Shown piece after piece: positions 16,297 through 23,048 of a DNA stretch of 34,848 nt. A program made the position numbers and the translations under genes. This stretch comes from Paenibacillus ginsengihumi DSM 21568. GTDB lineage: Bacteria > Bacillota > Bacilli > Paenibacillales > NBRC-103111. The stretch spans positions 1 through 34,848 of the forward strand of contig NZ_KB905601.1 of NCBI RefSeq assembly GCF_000380965.1, in the 5' to 3' direction. Within the stretch, counting starts at the first letter, position 1, and each line of letters opens with the position of its first letter. The notes beneath the pieces are model-generated. The model had not been told where the DNA came from. It worked only from the letters and a program-made list of their open reading frames with translations, and did no database searches.

Positions 16297-18162
16297 TCAA
16301 ATCGTTCTTGCCGAGCGAAGCCGCTCCTGCCTGGCCCGGTGCGCCTCCGTCACCTTCTCGCTGACCGATACCTCGGGCACGCCGACGTTCCACCACGACT
16401 CGTAGCCGGAAGTGCCCGTTCCGGGGACGACGGATACTTCGATGAGCGTCGTTCCCTTCTCCAGCCTGGCTTGCTCCAAAGCATGCCTCAGCTCCTCGGC
16501 GGTCGCCGCCTTGTACGCCTTGGCGCCCAGGCTGCGGGCATGGGCGGCGAAATCGATCGGCATGTAGCCGCCGCTCAGCCGCCCCGTGGACGGCTCCCGG
16601 TAGCGGAACTCGTTGCCGAAGCCGTCGCTTCCGTGCTCCCGCTGCAGGTTATGGATACACTGGTAGCCATGATTGTCGAACAGGACAATGGTGATCTTCG
16701 TTCCTTCCTGCAGGCTCGTCAGCAGCTCGGAATGAAGCATGAGGTAGCTGCCGTCCCCGACGAACGCGTACACCTCGCGCTCCGGCTCGGCAAGCGCCGC
16801 TCCGAACGCTCCGCTGACCTCGTAGCCCATGCAGGAAAACCCGTATTCCATATGATACGTTTTCGGCTCCGACGGCCTCCACAGCCGGTGCAGATCGCCC
16901 GGCAGGCTGCCGGCCGCGCAGACGATGACCGCGCCAGGGGCGATCGACTCCTGAAGCACCCCTAAAGCGCGGGTCTGGGCAAGCCCCTGCTCGTGCTCGA
17001 GGGCGAAAAGTCTGTCTGTCTCGGCATCCCACCGCCGCTTCAGGCTGGCGATTTCGCCTTCCTCATATGCGCTGCGGTAGTTCGTTGCAGCAAGCTTATC
17101 CATTAACGCTTTCAAGCCGAGCTTGGCATCGCCTGTCAGCGCTGCGCCTCCCCATTTGGCCGCATCCGGCGCGTTCACGTTAATATTGACAAACTGGACG
17201 CCGGGATGGGCAAAGGCCGATTTGGACGATGTCGTAAAATCGGAATACCGGGTGCCTACGCCGATAATCACGTCCGCTTCCTTGGCCAACGTGTTGGCCG
17301 CCAGCGTGCCGGTCACGCCGATCGCCCCGACGTTCAGCGGATGGTCCCAGGGCAGCGAGCTTTTGCCCGCCTGCGTCTCGGCTACCGGAATGCCGAACGC
17401 TTCGGCAAACGCGCGCAGCTCCTGAACGGCCGACGCATACAGCACGCCTCCTCCGGCGATGACGAGCGGCCGCTGCTTCCCTTGCAGCAAGGCCGCCGCG
17501 CGATCGACCGCTTCCGGCGCCGGCGGCCGGCGATCGATATAATGTATGCGCTTTACAAAAAACGACTCGGGATAATCGTAAGCCTCTGCCTGCACGTCCT
17601 GCGGCAGCGCGAGGGTAACAGCCCCCGTCTCGGCCGGGTCGGTCAGCACCCGCATCGCCTGCAGCGCCGCCGTCATCAGCTGCTCGGGGCGCACAATGCG
17701 GTCCCAATACTTGCTGACCGCCTTGAACGGATCGTTCGCGGACACGGTGTAATCCGCAGCGACCTCCAGCTGCTGCAGCACCGGATCGGGCTGGCGCGAC
17801 GCGAAGTTATCGCCGGGCAGCAGCAGCACCGGAATGCGGTTGACGGTAGCCGTCGCTGCCGCCGTTACCATATTCAGCGCGCCCGGCCCGATCGATGTCG
17901 TGCAGGCGAATATTTGCCTGCGGTTCTTCTGCTTCGCATACGCCGTCGCCGCATGGACCATGCCCTGCTCGTTTTTGCCCTGAATCGTGACGAGCTGGCC
18001 GGGACTGCGCTCCAGCGCCTCGCCGATGCCCGTCACGTTCCCGTGCCCGAAGATCGCCATCACGCCGCGGACGAACTTCGTCTCCTCGCCATCGACGGAC
18101 ACATACTGCGCGTCCAGGAACCGGATCAAAGCCTGGGCCATCGTCAATCGAACGGTAGCCAT
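16297..18162 (-). CDS. iolD: 3D-(3,5/4)-trihydroxycyclohexane-1,2-dione acylhydrolase
   Basis: This is a 621-residue thiamine-diphosphate enzyme that hydrolytically opens the trione ring to 5-deoxy-glucuronate. The three ThDP-family domains are visible. The N-terminal PYR domain has VMAIFGHGNVTGIGEAL and GKNEQGMVHAATAYA with its activating glutamate. The central domain has RPLVIAGGGVLYASA. The PP domain has the diphosphate-Mg motif GDGS (469-472) to FDN (about 497). It is the first gene of the operon, with AAGGAGG six bases before the ATG and a LacI-type operator 20 bases upstream of the start. Confidence 0.97.
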   Translation of the reverse strand: MATVRLTMAQALIRFLDAQYVSVDGEETKFVRGVMAIFGHGNVTGIGEALERSPGQLVTIQGKNEQGMVHAATAYAKQKNRRQIFACTTSIGPGALNMVTAAATATVNRIPVLLLPGDNFASRQPDPVLQQLEVAADYTVSANDPFKAVSKYWDRIVRPEQLMTAALQAMRVLTDPAETGAVTLALPQDVQAEAYDYPESFFVKRIHYIDRRPPAPEAVDRAAALLQGKQRPLVIAGGGVLYASAVQELRAFAEAFGIPVAETQAGKSSLPWDHPLNVGAIGVTGTLAANTLAKEADVIIGVGTRYSDFTTSSKSAFAHPGVQFVNINVNAPDAAKWGGAALTGDAKLGLKALMDKLAATNYRSAYEEGEIASLKRRWDAETDRLFALEHEQGLAQTRALGVLQESIAPGAVIVCAAGSLPGDLHRLWRPSEPKTYHMEYGFSCMGYEVSGAFGAALAEPEREVYAFVGDGSYLMLHSELLTSLQEGTKITIVLFDNHGYQCIHNLQREHGSDGFGNEFRYREPSTGRLSGGYMPIDFAAHARSLGAKAYKAATAEELRHALEQARLEKGTTLIEVSVVPGTGTSGYESWWNVGVPEVSVSEKVTEAHRARQERLRSARTI

Positions 18163-18181
18163 AACCTGCCTCCTTCAGTAG

Positions 18182-18195
18182 GTTAAGCGCTTAAC
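18182..18195. promoter_or_regulatory. LacI-type operator O1 in the iolD leader
   Basis: GTTAAGCGCTTAAC is a perfect 14-bp palindrome with a central CG, the typical geometry of LacI/GalR-family sites. It lies between the promoter and the iolD ribosome site, 45 bases centre to centre from O2. Confidence 0.8.
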
Positions 18196-18226
18196 ATGAG
18201 TTGTAAAAAATAACGCACTTCATTAG

Positions 18227-18273
18227 GTTAAGCGCTTTTCCTAAATCATACACTATGGCATTTATAATCTCAA
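18227..18273 (-). promoter_or_regulatory. iol operon promoter with operator O2
   Basis: On the minus strand, TTGAGA (18273-18268), 17 bases and TATGAT (18250-18245) form a good sigma-A promoter. Operator O2 (18227-18240) reads GTTAAGCGCTTTTC on the plus strand. It matches O1 except at two positions and covers the expected transcription start, so a bound repressor would block initiation. Confidence 0.75.
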
Positions 18274-18595
18274 TGTTTTTTTCAAATTGCGACGATGTTT
18301 TTTACTATTCCTCTGTTTCGCCGGGAAACCTTATGCCGCTTGCGGCATGGACAGCACGCTGGTTGCCTACGTGTTACTCCCGTCCGCCGCTGCGGATCGT
18401 CTGATCGTCGCGCGAAGGAGGAAGGAGACCAGTCAGCGCTTAACTTGCATGTATGAGGGCGACGAGCCGCTGTCGCTTGGGCTTTCGGCAGAGAAGTAGC
18501 TTCAGCCCGCGGCAACAGAATCCGTGTCGCCGACTGCGCCAGTCACGCCGCGCTTCGATCAGCAGTCGCCCGGATTGCAGCTTCGCCATAGCGCT
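18274..18595. other. Intergenic region between iolD promoter and GH105 gene
   Basis: No convincing gene is seen. An ATGCCGC/GCGGCAT hairpin lies at 18333-18348 without a clear T tract. A partial operator, AGCGCTTAAC, occurs at 18435-18444 and shares ten bases with the LacI-type palindrome. Open frames here lack ribosome sites and protein-like composition. Confidence 0.5.
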
Positions 18596-19705
18596 TCATC
18601 CTGCAAGATGGTTCAGCGCTTCCGCCAACAGCACGATCGTGAGCGACTGGCCGTAGGTCGTCGGGGCGAGCATGATGCTTTTGTAATCTTCCTTGCGCTT
18701 GCCTATCGCGGTGCCCGCCGACACGTTCATTACCGTGCCGTCCTCGGCAATATTGCTCATGACCGCTTCGATCGTCTTGAAGCAGCCGTCCGCGTAACGG
18801 GCGTCCAGCAGTCCCAGCCGAATTCCTTTGAGAATGCCGGCGGCGATCGCGGCGGAGCCCGACACTTCCGTATAGCTGTCCGGATCGTCCAGCAACGTAT
18901 GCCAAAGCCCGTTCTTTGCCTGCAAAGACATCAATTTATCCACCTGCGCCCGGTACGTCTCGAAAATGAGACCGTACGAGCGGGTCGGAGCTTCGCGCTG
19001 CGTCATGTCGAAATACTCGGGCACCGCGAGAGTAAACCAGCTGTTGCCTCTGCACCAATAAGCCTGGCTAAAATTATGCTTGTTTTTGAAATCGTAACCG
19101 TGGTAGAACAGCGCATCGTCCCGGTTGAACAAATACTTGATATGGAGCGCGAACTGCGCGTCCGCTTCGCTCAGCCACGCCGGGTTGTTATGCCGGACGC
19201 CCATTTTGGCGGCAAACAGCACAACCATGAACAGGGTGTCGATCCAAATCTCCTGATCGTGAAGCGTCAGCTCCTGCTTCGTATCGCCGGAGGTGACGTG
19301 CTGGAAGCCGTTCTCGGCCGTTCTCGGGCATTCGTTTACAAGCCACTCCATCCATTCCAATGAAAGCCCTTTAAATTCGGAGTAGTCCATTAACGTCAGC
19401 ATAGGAGCTGTCGTATTGATATTTTTCAAAGGCAGTCCCCGGCGCATCTGTTCCTTCGCCCAGCGAACGATGAAATCGTCATAATTGCGCTGCGGATCGC
19501 GGCTATGCTCTGCCAGCTTGCGGAGGCCGTACAATCCGACGCCCTGCGGCCAATCCCATTCCTCCATGCCGAAATCTCTCGGGAAGTAGCCCTGTGTTTT
19601 TCCGTTTTCCCCCAGGGCCTGCCAGCGATCTTCGTTTTGCGGCCTCTTCAGGTGCAGCAGCTGATCCATGACTTTGCGCAGCGCGAGTTGAACCTGTTCT
19701 TTCAA
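18596..19705 (-). CDS. GH105/GH88-type unsaturated glycuronyl hydrolase
   Basis: This encodes 369 residues from a TTG start, with GAGGAG nine bases upstream. The family forms an (alpha/alpha)6 barrel and removes the unsaturated 4,5-uronic acid left by polysaccharide lyases. Visible motifs are the aromatic MEEWDWPQGVGLYGL, LHDQEIWIDTLFMVV with the presumed catalytic D156, YWCRGNSWF (about 215-223) and EVSGSAAIAAGILKGIRLG. There is no signal peptide, so it acts in the cytoplasm on imported disaccharides, as YteR and YesR do in rhamnogalacturonan use. It lies upstream of the iol operon on the same strand and has the same LacI-type operator. Exact substrate is unknown. Confidence 0.88.
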   Translation of the reverse strand: MKEQVQLALRKVMDQLLHLKRPQNEDRWQALGENGKTQGYFPRDFGMEEWDWPQGVGLYGLRKLAEHSRDPQRNYDDFIVRWAKEQMRRGLPLKNINTTAPMLTLMDYSEFKGLSLEWMEWLVNECPRTAENGFQHVTSGDTKQELTLHDQEIWIDTLFMVVLFAAKMGVRHNNPAWLSEADAQFALHIKYLFNRDDALFYHGYDFKNKHNFSQAYWCRGNSWFTLAVPEYFDMTQREAPTRSYGLIFETYRAQVDKLMSLQAKNGLWHTLLDDPDSYTEVSGSAAIAAGILKGIRLGLLDARYADGCFKTIEAVMSNIAEDGTVMNVSAGTAIGKRKEDYKSIMLAPTTYGQSLTIVLLAEALNHLAG

Positions 19706-19728
19706 TGCCGTTCACTCCTCTGTGTTAT

Positions 19729-19889
19729 GTTGATGAAAGTAAGAAAATAGGTTGATGAGAGTAAGAAAAATAGTTCACGGTTGCTGAGAGTATGGAAAAC
19801 AGTTCACCGTTGATGAGAGTATGGAAAACAGTTCACCGTTGATGTGAATAAAGAAAACAGTTGACGGTTGATGTGAATAAGGAAAGAAT
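19729..19889. repeat. 29-bp tandem repeat upstream of the GH105 gene
   Basis: Five to six units of about 29 bp (starting at 19729, 19751, 19780, 19809, 19838 and 19867) share GTTGATG, GAGAGTA and AAAACAGTTCAC. The first and last units are shorter. The array fills the space between the LacI-type operator and the GH105 start, so it would lie in the 5' leader or promoter. No spacers exist, so this is not a CRISPR array. Confidence 0.85.
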
Positions 19890-19903
19890 GTTAAGCGCTT
19901 AAC
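19890..19903. promoter_or_regulatory. LacI-type operator O3 of the GH105 gene
   Basis: GTTAAGCGCTTAAC is identical to O1 and lies about 185 bases upstream of the TTG start. A TATCAT box lies just upstream on the minus strand (about 19917-19922), but I find no good -35. Confidence 0.75.
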
Positions 19904-20823
19904 CTTTTTTTTGATAATGATAGCCCTCTTTCCAGTCCATTATGGCCTTTTTCCCGGCAGCTGGACATGGGGCGAGTTTCTGGTAACCGGACACGGATCG
20001 GGCTTCTGGTACCTGGACATCGACCGAGTCACGGCCTTCGCCAAATCTGGCCGCGGTTCGTGCGCTGCATCGCGGCACCCGCGCCTGCTGCGCCCGCTTC
20101 GGTAGAACATGCGCCTCGCGGCAAAGCGCCTCGCATTCATCCGCCGCGCGCCTTTCGGCCGATTTATTTGCGAGCTTATGCGTTGTATGCGCCTGTATCT
20201 GATCGCCTGATCCGCCATATGAGCTTACGGGCGGCTGTTGGCGCATGAGCGCTAATATCTGCATTATAATCGCATTACATCCGCATGAAAAGCATTATTT
20301 CGCGTATCGTTAGGGAGCCTGAAGCCTCCGAATCTCTAACGCTTGTGACAAACGCTATTTTGCTGATTTGTGCCCTGATAAAAATGTAACGCTGGCTGGT
20401 AGCGCTATTTTGCCAAAAACGCCGAATCGGGCAGCCAAACATGCGGAATAAGGCTGCTCACTTGCCTTACAATTTCAAATCGGTCGTTTCGAGGGAAATA
20501 AGCTCTGTGGCTGGCGTTAGCTTAAGGTCTGCCCGGCAAAACAGCACCTTAGGCTAGCGAGCATGAAGAGAAGCTTCGAGCGAAGCACCTTCGCCAGATG
20601 AGGCTCCTTCGCCAGATGAGCGGGGTTGCGCTTGAGCAGCAGTTTTGCCTGGTGCAGAAAGTTACACTTCAATTTAACGCTTTAATGCCTTATCGAAACT
20701 AAGCTTTCTGGCAGCGCTGAACAAACATGCCCTCGGAGCAGTCCTTTTTCAGAGTGGCCCTTTATTGAGCAAATCTACGCTTTACTGCGAAGGAAGTGTT
20801 CAGCCGGCGGCTCCCGAAACCCG
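19904..20823. other. Long non-coding stretch with scattered short repeats
   Basis: About 920 bases without a convincing gene on either strand. Visible structure is limited to GCTATTTTGC-type motifs at about 20350 and 20402, echoed as AAAATAGCGC at about 34052, and CCTTCGCCAGATGAG repeated at about 20590 and 20607. Open frames of about 120 codons lack start signals and have low-complexity R/A/P composition. Confidence 0.5.
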
Positions 20824-20947
20824 CGTTAGTGTGCGAATTCCATGTTAGTGTCCGGACTCCGCATTAGCGCGCGAATTCCATGTTAGTGTCCGGACTCCGC
20901 GATCAGCCCCCACGGTAGCGTGCGAATTCCGCATTAGCACGGCCCCT
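20824..20947. repeat. R3: 19-bp tandem repeat array, copy 1
   Basis: Units such as GTTAGTGTCCGGACTCCGC and ATTAGCGCGCGAATTCCAT follow one another with a 19-base period and one irregular unit near 20905. The central hexamer alternates between TCCGGA and GAATTC, both self-complementary. It is followed directly by the R2 repeat, as in the second copy at 34166. Confidence 0.8.
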
Positions 20948-20957
20948 CCACAGGTAC

Positions 20958-21125
20958 ATGGGGCGACAAATCCTGCAAAAAATGCAACATTTTCCGGCCT
21001 CTTCGTACCGGAGGAAGGGTAATGTTGCATTTTGTGCAACAATTTGAGGGCAAATGGCTCCAAATCGAGGATCATCGCCCGAAATGTTGCACATTTTACA
21101 ACTTTAAGCCGAAAATAGGGTTTAT
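20958..21125 (+). repeat. R2 palindromic repeat, copy 2
   Basis: This is the best preserved copy. A 13-bp perfect inverted repeat AAAATGCAACATT (20979-20991) and AATGTTGCATTTT (21021-21033) encloses a CCGG-bearing loop. A second pair, GTGCAACA (21034-21041) and TGTTGCAC (21085-21092), follows directly. It matches copy 1 over its length and copy 3 up to the IS junction. A minus-strand open frame at 20845-21156 covers R3 and R2 and is probably spurious. Confidence 0.85.
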
Positions 21126-21161
21126 CCCCCCATTTTTGTTGTACCAAATACAACATTTGGT

Positions 21162-21577
21162 TATCTTGAAAAATTGGACGGAACCCTCCGGCGAATTTTT
21201 CAATACCGAAGGTGACGACCGATGACGAAGGAGTCGTTCGTCATAGGCGTCTATCTTGAAAAATTGGACGGAACCCTCCGGCGAATTTTTCAACACCGAA
21301 GGTGACGACCGATGACGAAAGGAATCGCTCGTCATAGGCGTCTATCTTGAAAATAGCCCCGGGCCCGCAGCTCATTTTCATCTTCTGATGGTGCTGCGCA
21401 AGCCGCATGGGGGTCTATCTTGAAAATAGCGCCGGGCCCGCGGCCCATTTTCACCATCTGATGGTGCCGCGCCAGTGGCATGGGCGTCTATCTTGAAAAT
21501 GTGGCCGTATACGCCGACAAAATTTCAACACCGAAGGCGACCGCCGATGACGTAAGCATCGCTCGTCATAGGCGTCC
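21162..21577 (+). repeat. R1 tandem array of five double-hairpin units after jetD
   Basis: Units begin ATCTTGAAAA at 21163, 21253, 21344, 21417 and 21490, with periods of 90, 91, 73 and 73, and the last ends near 21577. Each starts with a TGAAAA-type hairpin and ends in GGCGTCTAT or GGGTCTAT. Units 1-2 pair TTGAAAAATT/AATTTTTCAA and ATGACGAA/TTCGTCAT (the second arm is altered in unit 2). Units 3-4 pair TGAAAAT/ATTTTCA around GGGCCC; unit 4 also pairs CACCAT/ATGGTG. Unit 5 resembles the 89-bp insertion at 760-848. The array starts five bases past the jetD stop and runs opposite to the jet transcript. Confidence 0.85.
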
Positions 21578-21581
21578 ACCC

Positions 21582-23048
21582 TTATCTTATCTCGCCAATA
21601 CCGCCATACGCCCAAAAATCGCTCGCCAGCGCCTCTACGAACGCTTCCTGATGCACCTTGCGCCCAAGTCCAATCATCTCGGCCGGCAACGGCTCGTCCC
21701 ACGATACGCGCAGCTTGGCGAGCTTCGCAAGCTCGCTGTCGTCGAAGAGCGGGCCAGGCGGCCTCGCTTGCGCCGCTGACAAATAAGTCTCGCTGTCGAA
21801 GCGCCATGGCACGAACCGGCCGGGAAAGCGGTCGGCCAACGTCTGTCCCATGGCCAGCCCCTTCACATCGAAGTCGCCGGAATACAGCAGCTTGCAATCG
21901 TCGCCCGAGGATGCGAGACAGCGTTCGATCCAGCGGATGGCCGCGGCGCTGGCCGGGCCGCTCGTGCAGATGAGCGCAGGAGGATCGACCGCGCCTGCGT
22001 CTGCGCCAGCGGAAACCGCGGCGGAAGGCGCCCTGTCCAGCACGGTTGAGAAAACGGCGGGATTCTCGACCACATATAGCCCTGAACAGCGCGGCAACCT
22101 CTCTGCCGCCTCCACCTGCCGAAGCGTCCATACATGAGGCAGCGCGGGCTCCCCGTCCCGCGGGATGTACCAATGCACGATCGACGACAGGTCGTCGTCC
22201 AAAATCCCGAAGCGGCGGTACATCTCCCGCAGCTTCAGCGTCTCGGAACCGTCTTCCGGGAACGCCGCCGCCTCATCGTATGCCGCCGTTTCGTTCCCTT
22301 CTTCCCGTCCGCTCTCTGCTGCTTCGCCTGCCGCCCCCTGTTCTTCTTCCGGCCCGGCACTTCGTTCCCGCAATACCGCCGCCAGCATCCGTCCCGCAGG
22401 CCGGTTCATATCGAGCGCATGCGCGTCGCCGGCGGCCTGTACGGCCAGGACGGGCAGGCGCACCGACTGCCGGAAGCCACGGACGTCATGATCGGCTGAC
22501 GGCAGCAGCAAGTTCAGCGCGCGGACGACGATCTCGACAGCCTGCCGCGCCGACGCCGGATCCGTCTTATACAATTCCCGCAGCGTGCGACCGCCGGCCC
22601 CCTGCCCTGCTTCCAGACGGGCCAGCCATTCGTCCGCCTCCCGGCTGAGCGGCTGTCCGGCCGATTCCCGCACGGAACGGAACAGGCCGCGCCACCGGTC
22701 CTCCGCCAGCAGCCGGCGCTCTTCTCTCGTCAGCAGCGGAGCGCCTTCCAGCAGAAGATGCAGCCTGCGAATATTCATCGGAGCGAAGCCGGAGAGGCTC
22801 AGCTCCTCGTCGAATAAGGCCAGCGGTATTTTCGCCGTATCCCCGGGCCTGCAGTTCCAGCCGAAAAACGAGTTAAGCGCCTCGCTCTCCGCTTCCGTCA
22901 GCTGCTCCACCACCGCATGGCCGCCGCTTCGCCCAAGACTTGCACATTTGCGCCAAACCGCCCGCAAAATGCGCCGCCAGGCCGGCTTTTCGAAATAGGC
23001 CCGAGCCCGGCTGTCCGACCGCGGCTCGCCTTGCCGCTCCTGCATCAT
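21582..23048 (-). CDS. jetD: Wadjet type II nuclease subunit JetD (DUF3323/DUF2399)
   Basis: This encodes about 488 residues. JetD is the nuclease of the Wadjet anti-plasmid complex; it cuts DNA once the SMC motor has reeled in a small circle. The N-terminal DUF3323-like part (RAYFEKPAWRRIL through HLLLEGAPLLTREERR) is followed by an acidic E/A/G-rich linker (about 245-285). The C-terminal Toprim-like DUF2399 part has LYVVENPAVF with E328 and LLYSGDFDVKGL with D392 and D394, the acidic metal site. The start at 23048 overlaps the jetC stop (ATGA); a longer frame to 23189 is jetC shadow. The stop lies beside the R1 array. Confidence 0.9.
   Translation of the reverse strand: MMQERQGEPRSDSRARAYFEKPAWRRILRAVWRKCASLGRSGGHAVVEQLTEAESEALNSFFGWNCRPGDTAKIPLALFDEELSLSGFAPMNIRRLHLLLEGAPLLTREERRLLAEDRWRGLFRSVRESAGQPLSREADEWLARLEAGQGAGGRTLRELYKTDPASARQAVEIVVRALNLLLPSADHDVRGFRQSVRLPVLAVQAAGDAHALDMNRPAGRMLAAVLRERSAGPEEEQGAAGEAAESGREEGNETAAYDEAAAFPEDGSETLKLREMYRRFGILDDDLSSIVHWYIPRDGEPALPHVWTLRQVEAAERLPRCSGLYVVENPAVFSTVLDRAPSAAVSAGADAGAVDPPALICTSGPASAAAIRWIERCLASSGDDCKLLYSGDFDVKGLAMGQTLADRFPGRFVPWRFDSETYLSAAQARPPGPLFDDSELAKLAKLRVSWDEPLPAEMIGLGRKVHQEAFVEALASDFWAYGGIGEIR

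Noticed and set aside
19729-19903. Possible CRISPR array from regularly spaced 29-bp repeats
   Set aside because: Units are contiguous with no unique spacers and no cas genes nearby.
19899-20264. Minus-strand frame of 121 codons
   Set aside because: No ribosome site, low-complexity A/R/Q composition, and overlap with the GH105 operator region.
20845-21156. Minus-strand frame of 103 codons over R3 and R2, with similar frames at 8556-8798 and 34220-34417
   Set aside because: These follow the repeats rather than a gene. Base pairing and tandem periods explain the sequence better, and no ribosome sites are seen.
21162-21577. R1 array considered as a CRISPR or integron attC array
   Set aside because: There are no unique spacers between units, no cas genes, no integrase and no gene cassettes. 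The units themselves are the repeat.
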